Positions 50,632 to 62,408 of a DNA stretch of 64,000 bases are shown here, in pieces. A model generated the notes under the pieces. It was not told the DNA's origin. It saw nothing but the letters and a program-made list of their open reading frames with translations, and did not search any database. Source of the DNA: Cololabis saira (lineage: Eukaryota; Chordata; Actinopteri; Beloniformes; Belonidae). The stretch is taken from assembly GCF_033807715.1 (NCBI RefSeq), contig NC_084591.1, positions 33,388,590 through 33,452,589 of the forward strand. Reading direction: 5' to 3'. Position numbers and translations under genes: made by a program. Each line of letters begins with the position of its first letter. Position 1 is the first letter of the stretch.

Positions 50632-51235
50632 ACAGCTAGCCCTGATTATATTTGTACTTTCTATAATGTGGTACAAAGAAAACACGCCACCTGCACCGTG
50701 TCATGGATGTGAAATCTGGCAATGGTAAAAATAAAATCTTTTTTTCCCACGAGGCTGTAAACACGGAGGTCAGTGGCGATTGTCGCGCTACCGGGGCCAA
50801 CCCCTACAGCCCATAGTGGTCAGTCCATGAACTCCCACTTTTCTTACTGCCGGATTGGCTTCATCCTGATTTCTACCTGGTTTACAGATGTCACCCAGCT
50901 GGTGAACTGGCCACGTTTGGGACCCGCACCATTTACCCATTTCAAGCCCATGACAACTCTGTACCCAAATAGCCCACTTTCAGTCCACATGGGGTCCAAA
51001 TGGACACGCTGGGTGGGTCCAAATCATGTCTTTACAGCTTTGTTCGCAACAGCTAGTTTTAGGGGGCGGATCCAGACACTCTTGACAGATTTGCACGACA
51101 CACCTGTTGCTTAGTGAGAAGAACTTGGGTGGAGTAAAAGACTGGGAAACTGAATGATGCAACGTTGGGTCTGTGATGTCACAGTATCCTGTAAATATGA
51201 ATGGCTCATCAAACTACGTATTTTCAGAGTCAGGA
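50632..51235 (+). repeat. 0.6-kb dispersed block, copy 1
   Basis: From 'tcacagctagccctgattat' to 'ttttcagagtcaggacgcca' this stretch is nearly identical to 60279-60893. Differences are scattered substitutions and a few small indels. Both copies keep an open frame of 113 codons starting [18 protein letters not shown] do not recognise the peptide. The block is probably part of a mobile element whose ends are not defined here. Confidence 0.85.
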
Positions 51236-53954
51236 CGCCAAAAACGCAGTGACAGGTTTGTGCTGTGTCAGAGTTTCTGATTTAGTTGTGACATCAGACA
51301 GCCAAATAAAAAATTAAAGTACACAAACAAACTTCTATTTTTGGTACTTTTGATGCATCCTGGGACTTTATTCCACAGGTGAGGAGCGTAAAAGCTGATC
51401 ACTGCCTGACCGCGTTCAGTTCTACAGACCTTCAAAGTAATTTAGCAGGTGTGCACATCCAGGACTCTGTACTGTATTGTATAAATGCTTCCGCGCCGCG
51501 CTAAAGTAAAACAGGGGGATGCAAATGCCTGCCAGGCCGAATGCAGCCAACTTGCATGCAGCCAGCTCATGCCTCAGATAGAAGACGTGCTGTAAAAATG
51601 AAGTTCAAGTTTATACTTAGAGTCTCAGAGCGTTGGAGTACTTCCATTTTATACTTTATACTTTCTAATGGCACGACCTCAGATGAGCCGAAGAAGATTT
51701 TATGCACAAGATACAACAAGCCTCAGGAATAACTGAGTAATGAATCATCACCGGCGAGTGTGATGAATTGTTCCCGAAAAAGCAGGTGTGTCACTTTTTG
51801 ATTTGTGCTGCTTGTGCAGTCGCCGTTGAGTACACATAAAACACACACACTTAATGAAGTGTTGAAGTGTCACACAAAAGGATGAAAAGGGAACAAAGAA
51901 TCCACCGAAACCTACAGTATACAGGGTTGGGTAATCGCACCGGTGGGTGAACTTCAGCACGTCCTGCCGTTTATTCTATCAATCTGTGGAATTCTGAAGA
52001 ACACGATGAAGAACTTTCCAACGACACAGCGAGAAAATCTCCCCGCCGGTGTGCAGCTGAGTTAAGATGCGGTGTCTGCAGAGACACCACTTGCCAACGC
52101 GTTACATCATCCAGTGTTCCCTCGTGCCCTCTGGATGCGACCGTTCTCTATCGGCATGGTAACGTTCCACCAGGGAGCGTCCATGGTGGGACGAATGTGA
52201 AGTATCTTCTGCTGGTTTGCAGGGACCCTCCACTCTGATAGGTGGACACTAGCTATGTCTGCTATGTTCCCTTCTGAGTTGGACTAAAAGACGTTTCTTT
52301 ACTTAAACTAGTCACATCTATGTGTTTTCCCTCTGGGTTTGTCAATCATTGGGACATCAACATAGGCTGTCAAGGACATTTCACATAGCTACCTCGTGAG
52401 AGAATAATCAGATATCTGCGAGTTGCAAGTTGCGATTTTGCACGAATGCGAACGTGAACAAAATACATTGAAGGTACACGTCATGCTTCTTTTGTAGTTT
52501 GCAGCGTCTCCAGATATGAAGGCTGTCTTATGAGATGTCACTTTCTGTCAGGTTTCTGTTCTGTCATCACTGCGTTTTAGTGGACGCTTGTTGAATTCTG
52601 TAATTACACCTTTGTTAAAGATATTTCCACAAATTGGCGCAATGCTAACTTCAGTTTGCACATGGTGTCAGCTGCAGGTCTGTAACAAGGTGTGGCCGCC
52701 GTCGCACTCTGTCATTAGACTGGAGCCACACCTCAGATTTATCAGTTTTGTTTGGTTTGATCTTAGCAACAAGAGCTGTTGTATCCAACACAGAAGAGGG
52801 AGCGAGGGCCGGCATGCTGCGCTCTGCTCTCCTTCAGTCTGCTTGGTAAAACCTTGGGCTGCCTTCGCTTTCAAGTTTATAGTGTTTCCACACCGTTTAT
52901 CTGAGCGTAGGCTAGCTGTTGTTAGCTTTCTGTTAGCCACACTTCTTTCCCCTTCCAGCACAAACCTCATTTCCAGCCGCCGTCGCCGCCCAAAAGCAAT
53001 ATCTTATAAACACATATCAACTGTCTGTATTGTTAAATACAATTATAAAACGATTTAATAATTAATATATATTAAAAACATTAATAACTAGGTATGTCCT
53101 GATATTTTTTTGGCCGATGGGCTACCGATGTTTTGAAAATGACGTGATCGGGTGGCCGATCGATTGGGACTGCACTACTTAAAAGGTTAGCAAAAATGAG
53201 AATATTTGCACTAAACTCCTCTAAGAAGATGAACATCTTTGCTCCATACGCTGCCTTGATGCCTGGTAATGTGGCTGTTCTCTCATGTTCATAATTTATG
53301 TTATGACACCCAAAGATACTGGGTTTGAAAAGTGTTGGAGCCTGTCTGTCTGTCAGCCATTTTCGTCCTGCGATGACAGCTGGGGTTTACCTTTCCTCGA
53401 GGCAGATTGAAGGGAATCCGTTTAGACTGAAGCGGATGTGAAAGAGATCTAAGAGAAAAAAGCTTCCTCGTTTTACCACCTGACAGAATACCTGTACATC
53501 ACACTGGAGTCACAATGATTTCAAATGCATGCTGGAAGCATTTTAGAGAGCAGAAACAACGACACATGCACAAGCTTGGACTAAAGAAAAAAATCCACAA
53601 GCAAGCAAAATGTTGTTTTTTTGATCCAAACTGTATGAAAAGGTTCTCAGTGATGGAAAGATGCCTGTGTAAGTGTGGACTCACCATAACCAATGAGGAT
53701 GAGCGTGGATGTTCCCCTCTGGAGTCGTTTACCTGATCTGAGGGGATCTGAGAAGAGTTACAGTTATTTGTAGTTTCATTCAGTCACCGCCCTGAGTTTT
53801 CAAATTCACTTTTTGCCCCGTGTCGCAAACGCGACACAAAGGGATGAGTCAACAGAGGGCACGGCATAATGGGTGTGTGTTGATGCAGATGTGGGGAGAC
53901 CGGTTGACTGTCAGCGAGGAAAAGAGTCAAAGCAGATTCAGTTTTTCAGCTGTT

Positions 53955-54820
53955 CTCAGTCTCAGTCTCAGACTCAGACTCAGAATCTCAGTCTCAGAAT
54001 CTCAAAATCTCAGAATCTCAGAGTCTCAAAGTCTCAGAGTCTCAGGATCTCAAAGTCTCACAGTCTCAGAGTCTCAGGATCTCAGAGTCTCAGGATCTCA
54101 GAGTCTCAGGATCTCAAAGTCTCACAGTCTCAGAGTCTCAGGATCTCAGAGTCTCAGAGTCTCAAAGTCTCAGAGTCTCAGAGTCTCAGGATCTCAAAGT
54201 CTCACAGTCTCAGAGTCTCAGGATCTCAGAGTCTCAGGATCTCAGAGTCTCAAAGTCTCACGATCTCAGAGTCTCACAGTCTCAGAATCTCAGAGTCTCA
54301 GAGTCTCAAAGTCTCACGATCTCAGAGTCTCAGAGTCTCACGATCTCAGAGTCTCAGAGTCTCACGATCTCAGAGTCTCAAAGTCTCAGAGTCTCAGAGT
54401 CTCAGAGTCTCATGATCTCAGAGTCTCAAAGTCTCAGAGTCTCAGAGTCTCAGGATCTCAGGATCTCAGTGCCTCAGAGTCTCAGAGTCTCAGGATCTCA
54501 GGATCTCAGTGCCTCAGAGTCTCAGAGTCTCAGAGTCTCACGATCTCAGTGCCTCAGAGTCTCAGAGTCTCAGAGTCTCAGAGTCTCAGAGTCTCAGAGT
54601 CTCAGGATCTCAGGATCTCAGTGCCTCAGAGTCTCAGAGTCTCAGAGTCTCAGGATCTCACGATCTCAGTGCCTCAGTGCCTCAGAGTCTCAGAGTCTCA
54701 GAGTCTCAGGATCTCAGGATCTCAGGATCTCAGAGTCTCAGGATCTCAGGATCTCAGGATCTCAGTGCCTCAGAGTCTCAGAGTCTCAGAGTCTCAGAGT
54801 CTCAGAGTCTCAGAGTCTCA
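53955..54820. repeat. 8-bp tandem array (GAGTCTCA and variants)
   Basis: More than 100 consecutive 8-mers, mainly GAGTCTCA with GGATCTCA, AAGTCTCA, CGATCTCA and GTGCCTCA variants. The unit has no stop in its main frames, so long open frames run through it. These are products of the repeat, not genes. Confidence 0.97.
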
Positions 54821-55098
54821 GACCCAGACCCAGACCCAGACTCAGACCCAGACCCAGACCCAGACTCAGACCCAGACTCAGACCCAGACTCAGACCCAGA
54901 CTCAGACCCAGACCCAGACCCAGACTCAGACTCAGACCCAGACCCAGACTCAGACCCAGACTCAGACCCAGACCCAGACCCAGACTCAGACTCAGACTCA
55001 GACTCAGACCCAGACCCAGACCCAGACCCAGACCCAGACCCAGACCCAGACCCAGACCCAGACCCAGACCCGGACCCAGACCCAGACCCAGACTCAGA
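54821..55098. repeat. 6-bp tandem array (CAGACC/CAGACT)
   Basis: About 46 hexamers, CAGACC and CAGACT in irregular order with one CGGACC, directly continuing the 8-bp array. The switch in period inside one array suggests successive expansion events. Confidence 0.97.
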
Positions 55099-57299
55099 GT
55101 CTCCCTCGAGAGTGAGAGCTGGTGGTTCTGTAAACCATGTTACAGGGATCATTAGCGATAGTGTCAGTTGCTTCTCAGGATGTTGCAACACTTTGTCCGT
55201 GCATTAATCATGCAGTGAAAACAAGCTTGGCAGCAGTTTGCTGAACTGAGGAATTATGAGACAGAATTCAGTCTTAGGATTTTGTGCTTCTGAGAAAATG
55301 ACTTTGAGGGCGGCGCTCTTGCTCCACCCATAACGTCATGCGTGGGCTGCACCCACCTGGTTTCACATGTCAAGTAGCCTCCAGGTGTTGTCTCTGTGTT
55401 AACACCCAGATGTTACTGAATAACAGATAAGAATCTGTTGTTATGGATGTGTTCAGTGTTGTTTTATAGTTTCACTTGAAATTTGAAGAGGTTGCGTTGA
55501 CATATTGCTGTCAGATAATCAGATAATGTGACATTATATAACTACTGCATGTAACCCTAGGTCTGTTGTCAAGAGGTAAAAAGTGTAAACTTTAATAAGA
55601 AGCCAAAACAACATGATAACAAGCAGTTTTAAGTCAGAACTGAATATATATTTACAGCAACATGGCCATTACTGTCAGCAGAGAGGGCAAAGCAGCTACG
55701 CCAGTGTAAATGAGGCTAGTTTGATCCTCAGGCAAAACTCAAACATGTCATTCCTCTTAGGTGATGGATAACGTCTCTACAAATTCAAGTAGTTTTAATT
55801 TTGTATGTGTACAAAAAGGGTAGAAAAGGGACATTTGCCCAGGAATCTGTCCATGCCCTGCTACATCCGGACCGCCGATGCTGCACAAACGCCGTCAGTG
55901 GCGGGAGATGCCCTCGGCCTTCACACAACCGGGTCGGTACTTAACATTTATATTTATAGCAAAATAGAAACGGAGGCAATAAATGCTCCTCCTTTTACTC
56001 CTTCTTAAGTCCTTTTTTTAAAAATAACCCTTATTGGAGGGTTATTTCTGAGTCAGAGACCTGAATTAACCCTTCATCCTGACGTAGCGCCGTCGCCCGC
56101 TGTGCTCACATTTGCTTTTTTTTTGCAGAAGCATATTGAGGTTCAACTCAAAACTGTATTGTTCCATGTTGTTTTGGTGCCTAATAAACGTTTACACTCC
56201 CATAGACCGAGCGTTGGTTTAGCTGAGTGGTGTTTCTTTAAGTCCATCTATCTGTTAAAACCTCTCATCCAGTCGGTGCATCTTCACATAAGAAAGTCTT
56301 TTTTCTTTTTTGTTGAGTCAGGAACCGATAAAACTGACTCCGTATGCGGGTTATGGTTTGTTTTACTACTCTACTACGACCGTAATTTCCAAAGCTGAAT
56401 ATGGTTAGAAACAGTTCTCACTCAGTCCTGAATAAATATGAAGTTATCTGAGAAGTCCGACAGGGACGGTCCAGAAACACCAGTTCTGAGCTGAACACGA
56501 CACCAACTCCTCAAACATGGTTAATGACTATTTATCAGCTCATTTCACCGCCTTGTGCACAAAGATTTAGGAACAGTGGGTCAGGAAGTTGCTCCCATTC
56601 AGACGCGTAGCCTGACACCGACGTCGACAGGTGCGACTTGCTTCGCGGCGAGCCTTCCACCTTGTCTCGCTGAAAAAAGAAAGGAAGGTCTCCAGAAGCT
56701 GAGCTGAACACACTGTTGTCTGCTGAAGCTTTGAAACACCTTTAGTCCAGAGCCAGGGGGCAAAGGTCAAACTCCAAGCAGCAGACGTGCCGGCAGGACA
56801 GGTAAATATGTAACTGGATCACAAACAGAACACCATCAGAAAAGGTAGAAAGTGAAATAGTGAGGCAACATTTCAGACATTTATTCGATGTCAAAAGAGT
56901 CGTGATGTCAAAACGATGTCAACCAGGTGACGTGTTTGTGGTGGAGGCCCCCCACTCACACCTGACGTCACTCCAGGGCTCTTGTTCTGCGCTGGGAAGG
57001 TAAACACGCTCTGGGTGTGGCCCCCGTCCCCGCGCCGGAGGTGTGCGTTTGCTGAACGTAGTTTCAGGAAGTCTCCTGCCGCGGGTGGGGGTGGGGGCGG
57101 GCGTGGCGGCAGTGCTGGGGGAGCGGGAGCTTCAGAGGGCAGCGCCTCTCTGTGGCAGCTCACAGCAAATACAGAAAACCTGGTTCAAGACTGGAAGCAG
57201 CTCCATGCTTTAATGAGCCTTTTTGAGCATCTTTGAGTTTGTTAAATTATTCCTCGCGATTTACAGCCAAAGGACAAAAGAATAATGGGAACTACAAGT

Positions 57300-57733
57300 A
57301 GAAGAGAGGTGGCATCATTTATTAGAAACTCTTACAACATGCTCGTAGAGGAGACGGTGAGATGGTTCCTCACGCTGGATGAAGAGACAACCTGAAGCTG
57401 CTGATCACACAATCCCTGGTGCTTAAATAAAAACACTGTCAACATAAACACTCGACCCTCCTAACTGTTATTAACATGTGACACGTATATGTACAATTTA
57501 TACATCCATAAAAACAGAATCAGCCAACAACGGAGAAATGATTCCCACAATATTCTACGTAAGAAAAAACATGAACTGTCTCGGCACACTAGAACTAAAT
57601 TACTTAAAGATTAATGTTGATATATTAACACAATAGAAACAACTTCTAGTCTAAAATTAATGAAGAATCATCTGTCCTATGCTAAAAAGAGGGGATGCAC
57701 AGAATCGCTGGACTGCGGCTGCTCGAGGAGCCT
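57300..57733 (-). terminator. cd81 3' UTR and polyadenylation signal
   Basis: The minus-strand stop TAG (57736-57734) is followed by about 0.4 kb of noncoding sequence to AATAAA (complement of 57318-57323). Confidence 0.55.
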
Positions 57734-60700
57734 CTAGTAAACTCCCGGGCTGTTTCGGATCCCGCAGCAGAGCACCATGGTGAAGATCATCTCGAAGATC
57801 TGCATGTAAACAAAGAATGAAAACAACCTGACTCGACGTGTCTGTGCTGGCGTCGCCATGCTGGGATCCCGGCCAGCAGAGGGGAGGATCTTCAGCAAAT
57901 GTTTTATGCGTGTAAAGACTTTGTGCATTTTCAATCTGCCACTCACCATGATGACAGCAACCGTCAACGCAGCCAGGCCGATGAGGTAGAGCTTCTCGGA
58001 GAACAGCAGGGTCAGCTTGTCGTGGCAGCTCTGAGAGCAGAGGGAGGGAGGATGAGGATGAGGATGAGGATGAGGATGAGGATGAGGATGAGGATGAGGA
58101 TGAGGATGAGGATGAGGATGAGGATGAAGATGAAGATTAGGACGTTTCAACCTCTCACAATAAACTCACTACTGCTGGGAAGACCAGAAACTGAGAATGG
58201 AGTGTTTTCTGATCCTATCGAATATACCGCTACCCTCCCACTGGTACCAACTCGCAATGAAAACTTTCAGTATTTTATTAATGATCAAACATTATAGAGG
58301 TTTGGCATCAAGGATGCGGTCAATTATCAATTAAGCCTATTAATTAGACATCAGATATCAGAGGATATGTGACAGACAGATGTCAAGACAAGACCACTTT
58401 TGCTCATAGACGGAGCAACGGGACGACTCATGTAGAGATTTAAAAGAACCGATTTCTGCCTGAACTCATCTGAATTCACTCACATCATTACTCCATTACA
58501 TCGTTTATTAAACGAGGCACATCAGTTTAAAATAAATGCATTGAATAAATGTATACTGCTTTGTAGAAGCACAAATGCTGTTAAGTTCATGTTGTAACTT
58601 CATAAATCCTGACATGACACTTCAAAAGCGGTCTAATAATAGAAAGTAACCGCCGTGTGAGTTACACGTATGGCGTTCTTGCCGTATGTACGCCATCATA
58701 ATGATGCTTATTAATATTCTCTTGCAGAATCCGTCCACACCTGGGAGCTCAGGAAATCCTCTTGAGTTTTTCCGGGACACAAGGTGGTAGCGATTTGTTT
58801 GAAGAGAGGAGTGTCGTCTCCTTTGCCGCAGCAGTCGAGCTGAGGAGGAAACCAGGAGCAGACACACCAGGTCACATCACAGGACATGAAATACTAACGT
58901 CCCATAAACGCCACAAGTGAAAATATCCCAACGTATATCTGTTTAGTTTAGTTTATTTGCACATAAAAATATACAACCATTTTAAAAGTACAGACGAACA
59001 GTATGTAGAGAAAAAAAAAGGAAATAAAAAAAGAAATACAATATAACAGAAAATGTGCGGGAGGAACCAAAAAAACCCATAAGGGCTTGTCGAGTGGCCC
59101 TCCTATAATGAAACAAACAATATCTACAGAAATATGTAAAACATAGGACAACTAAGGAAAATAAGCTAAATTACTAGAAAACAAAAACAGGAATCTAATG
59201 AGGGTTTGCAGAGAAGTACTGGAAATGAATGGTTAAGCTTTTCTAAGTTGGGCTAGCAAAAATGTTGTGATTTGTTTTTTGAAATCTGGGACTTATCCCT
59301 GTTGAAGTAATTGAAAAGAGAGACATCTACCTCTTCAAAATATTGACTGTTGCTGCTAAAAAAGCCCTGACAAGACTGGATGAGAAGCGATCCCCCAGGG
59401 CTGAGACAATGGCTAGACATTGTTGAACAAATATACGCCATGGAAAAATTGACATTTTGTTTGAGAATTAGAGGAAGGGATTTCGCTCAAAAGTGGCAAA
59501 AATGGCCTACATTTAAGGTCAAATCCCAGCCATGCCCTTAAAGGGAAAGTTCGTTTTTTTACAACCTGGAACTTATTTCTGGCATATTTTATGGTTGTAT
59601 ACTCACCCAGAGGTGTTTGGTGTCATTTGGAGTCCTTCGGAAGATATTAGGAGTTTTTTGCGAGCCGCTTCTCCATATAACGGTAGCGCATGAGGGCACC
59701 GCCGGACACAGACGATGCAGCTTCTAAATAACACATGATTGCCACGAAACTCTTCATTTCTTTTATGAATCACTAGATCTGCTTCCAGGACCTGTTGTAA
59801 CATTGTGGCGCTGTCTGTGTAATAAATAAAATAAATAAATCAGTTTGTAAACAAGACCTCTGAACTCATGACGTCATCTCTGTGCGCGCATCGCAGACAC
59901 AGCTCTGTGTACAGCTGGAGTTCGCTACTGTTAGTTTACTGTTAGTTATTTGAAACATGTCTGAATATTTGTCAAATTCTGAGGTTGTGGACGACGACTT
60001 TGAATATGATGGACGTCCTTACCGTTTTGAGCCAGAGTATACGGCTGAAGAGCTCACTGAACGGAGGACAGAGTGCGCGCACAGAGATGACGTCATGAGT
60101 TCAGAGGTCTTGTTTACAAACGGATTTATTTGTTACACAGACAGCCCCGGATGTAGACAACAGGTCCTGGAAGCAGATCTAGTGATTCATAAAAGAAATG
60201 AAGAGTTTCGCGGCAATCATGTGTTATTTCGACGCTGCATCGTCTGTGTCCCGCGGTGCCCTCATGCGCTACCGTTAATCACAGCTAGCCCTGATTATAT
60301 TTGTACTTTCTATAATATGACCTGATGTGGTAAAAAGAAAACACACCCTTTGCACCATTGTCCGTTGTGAAATCTGGCAATGGTAAAAATAAAATCTTTT
60401 TTTCCCACCAGGCTGTAAACACGGAGGTCAGTGGCGATTGTCGCCCTACCGGGGCCAACCCCTACAGCCCATAGTGGTCAGTCCATGAACTCTCACTTTT
60501 CTTACTGCCGGATTGGCTTCATCCTGGTTTCTACCTGGTTTACAGATGCCACCCAGCTGGTGAACTGGCCACGTTTGGGACCCGCACCATTTACCCATTT
60601 CAAGCCCATGACAACTCTGTACCCAAATAGCCCACTTTCAGTCCACATGGGGTCCAAGTGGACATGCTGGGTGGGTCCAAATCATGTCTTTACAGCTTTG

Positions 60701-61673
60701 TTCACAACAGCTAGTTTTAGGGGGCGGATCCAGACACTCTTGACAGATTTGCACGACACACCTGTTGCTTAGTGAGAACTTGGGTGGAGTAAAAGACTGG
60801 GAAACTGAATGATGCAACGTTGGGTCTGTGATGTCACAGTATCCTGTAAATATGAATGGCTCATCAAACTACGTATTTTCAGAGTCAGGACGCCACTCTG
60901 GTGATCTATCTTTTAAAGTGAAAACTTCTGTGAGGAATCTTGGAGTTATTTTTGATAACAGCTTAAAGTTTGACAAGCAAATTGACAGCGTGGTCAGGAC
61001 CAGTTTTTATCAGTTACGGGTTTTAACAAAAGTAAAGCAATTCTTAAATCGTGCAGACTTGGAAAAAAGCATTCATGCTTTTATAAGCTCGAGAATTGAT
61101 TATTGTAATGCGTTGTATGTTGGTGTCTCCAAGTCTTCTCTTAGCCGTCTTCAGCTTGTTCAGAATGCTGCTGCACGCTTTTTAACTAATACTCGACGTC
61201 GCGAACACATCACCCCGGTTTTATTTGCTTTTCACTGGTTTCCTGTTTATTTTAGAATTGATTTTAAAATGTTAATCTTTGTTTTTAAAGCCCTCAATGG
61301 GCTTGCCCCTCTTTATTTATGTGAACAAGTGCGTGTTCAGATCTCCACTAGAGGCCTACGGTCCTCAAATCAGCTCCTGCTGGAAGTCCCTTGAACAAGG
61401 ACTAAACTCTGGGCTGATCGGGCCTTCTCAGTAGCTGGACCAGGCTCTGGAATAAGCTGCCCCCAGAAATGCGCACCATCACTGACTTTGGGGTTTTTAA
61501 ATCCAGACTGAAAACCTGGTTATTTAGACTGGCTTTTAATATTGATGTGAAATATTTTTCATTTAATTTTAATGGTTTCATTATGTCGTTTTTAAATTGT
61601 TTTGTTTTCATGTGGATTTTAATGGAAAGCACTTTGGTCACCCTGTGTGTTGTAAAGGGCTTTATAAATAAAC

Positions 61674-61735
<62 letters not shown>

Positions 61736-62002
61736 AATTGTTACTATCATTCTTTATTTTTATTTATTTATATTATTTTTTCTCTTTCCTTTCTGTGAAA
61801 CTTGAAAAAGACAAAATAAAAAGTATTATAAAAAAGAAAATATCCCAACGTGACTTACTGTTTTGTGGAAAACATCCATCACTTTGATGGCAGCGTCTTT
61901 ACTGGGGGACCCCGTGATGTCCACAGCCTTGATGTACGCCGAGTCGTAGAAGTTGATCAGCTCTTTGGAGATCTTCGGAAGATCAGCAACATTAAAGACG
62001 TT

Positions 62003-62034
<32 letters not shown>

Positions 62035-62036
62035 CA

Positions 62037-62068
<32 letters not shown>

Positions 62069-62408
62069 CGCGTGCGTGCGCGTGCGTGTGTGTGTGTGTG
62101 TGTGTGAGACTTACAGTGTCTTTGTTCATGAAACCCCAGAATACTGCAGCCACTTCACACGCAAACAGAATGACCAAAAAGAAGAAGAACTACAAAAAAA
62201 GAGTTAAGATATATGTCAGAAAGAATTTTAAACTATAAGAAAAGTGACAAACAAGTGTCACATGAACTCCTGAAAACAGGATCTGCAACGTCAAGAAGAT
62301 TGACACTCACTGTCCCAAGCAGGCACTGGGATTCCTGTATGGCGCCGTAACATCCGAGGAAGCCCACAAGCATCATCACAGCTCCAACAGCGATCAGTAT
62401 GTACACAC
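57734..62408 (-). CDS. cd81: CD81 tetraspanin, last six exons (5' end missing)
   Basis: Minus-strand exons: 62408-62311, 62189-62115, 61972-61859, 58839-58741, 58030-57947, 57799-57734; 536 nt, about 178 residues of an expected ~236. The visible part begins in the second membrane helix ([17 protein letters not shown], then [16 protein letters not shown]). It continues with helix 3 ([17 protein letters not shown]) and the large extracellular loop with LDCCGKG, TTLCPGK and SSQSCHDKL, giving the four CD81/CD9-type cysteines. Helix 4 follows, and the C-terminus [11 protein letters not shown] is close to human CD81 (CCGIRNSSVY) and unlike CD9. CD81 organises tetraspanin microdomains and partners such as CD19-type receptors and integrins. 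Roughly 58 N-terminal residues are encoded upstream of 62408; they were not found up to 64000, in keeping with the long first intron of CD81. Fish have cd81 paralogues; I cannot tell which this is. Confidence 0.92.
58048..58135. repeat. (GAGGAT)n hexanucleotide repeat
   Basis: About 14 copies of GAGGAT/GATGAG in the cd81 intron just before the exon at 58030. It is close to the acceptor (acceptor AG at 58032-58031 on the minus strand), so its pyrimidine-rich complement may overlap the polypyrimidine/branch region. Confidence 0.95.
59676..60276. mobile_element. Foldback element with P2X7-like peptide
   Basis: Two arms of about 200 bp (59676-59885 and 60074-60276) are inverted copies at roughly 90% identity around a 190-bp loop. 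The plus strand has a 122-codon frame from 59957 starting [19 protein letters not shown] and containing [24 protein letters not shown] start is typical of P2X7-C-terminal-like proteins that are abundant in fish and often associated with ISL2EU-type transposons. The right arm appears cut at 60277 by the neighbouring 0.6-kb block. The family link is an inference from the motif. Confidence 0.55.
60279..60893 (+). repeat. 0.6-kb dispersed block, copy 2
   Basis: Near-identical to 50632-51235, with the same 113-codon frame beginning at 60431. The similarity stops abruptly at 'gtcaggacgcca', where LINE sequence begins. Confidence 0.85.
60894..61732 (+). mobile_element. 5'-truncated LINE (L2/Rex1-type) with (GATT)n tail
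   Basis: Open frame to 61394 encodes the C-terminal part of a non-LTR reverse transcriptase: [71 protein letters not shown] frame break follows, and the closing domain continues as [19 protein letters not shown] at 61469. The 3' UTR ends AGGGCTTTATAAATAAAC and about 14 copies of GATT. 5' truncation and a simple-repeat tail are typical of target-primed insertion. It is not functional. Confidence 0.85.
62009..62104. repeat. (GT)n microsatellite in a cd81 intron
   Basis: GT runs with GCGT interruptions, ending about 10 bp from the donor of the neighbouring exon (exon end 62115) on the minus strand. Confidence 0.95.

Larger units (their letters stand above)
49900..57290. other. Intergenic region between pkp3 and cd81
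   Basis: No supported gene. It contains a 0.6-kb dispersed block (50632-51235), a 1.1-kb simple-repeat array (53955-55098) and a fragment near 53095-53185 with repeated 'gccgat' phrases like a hAT-type DNA transposon. A GC-rich patch at 56930-57170 has a Pro-rich minus-strand frame with no recognisable family. The rest shows nothing I can name. Confidence 0.55.
58919..61851. mobile_element. Nested 2.9-kb transposon cluster with 16-bp target duplication
   Basis: The 16-mer gaaaatatcccaacgt occurs at 58919-58934 and again at 61836-61851. Between them lie: an AT-rich stretch (58935-59500) that on the minus strand ends in a LINE-like AATAAACTAAACTAAAC tail; a foldback element (59676-60276); copy 2 of the 0.6-kb block (60279-60893); and a 5'-truncated LINE with a (GATT)n tail (60894-61732). 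The outer event is probably a minus-oriented LINE, later invaded by the others. Removing the insert and one duplicate leaves a 102-bp cd81 intron, a normal fish size. The right duplicate ends only 6 bp from the intron's 5' GT. Confidence 0.8.

Noticed and set aside
53820..55207. Very long open frames (up to 431 codons) in several phases
   Set aside because: They are translations of the 8-bp and 6-bp tandem arrays, which lack stops. There are no splice sites or conserved domain.
56891..57163. Pro-rich 90-codon minus-strand frame in a GC-rich patch
   Set aside because: Low complexity, no recognisable domain and no partner exons. GC-rich sequence lacks stops by chance.
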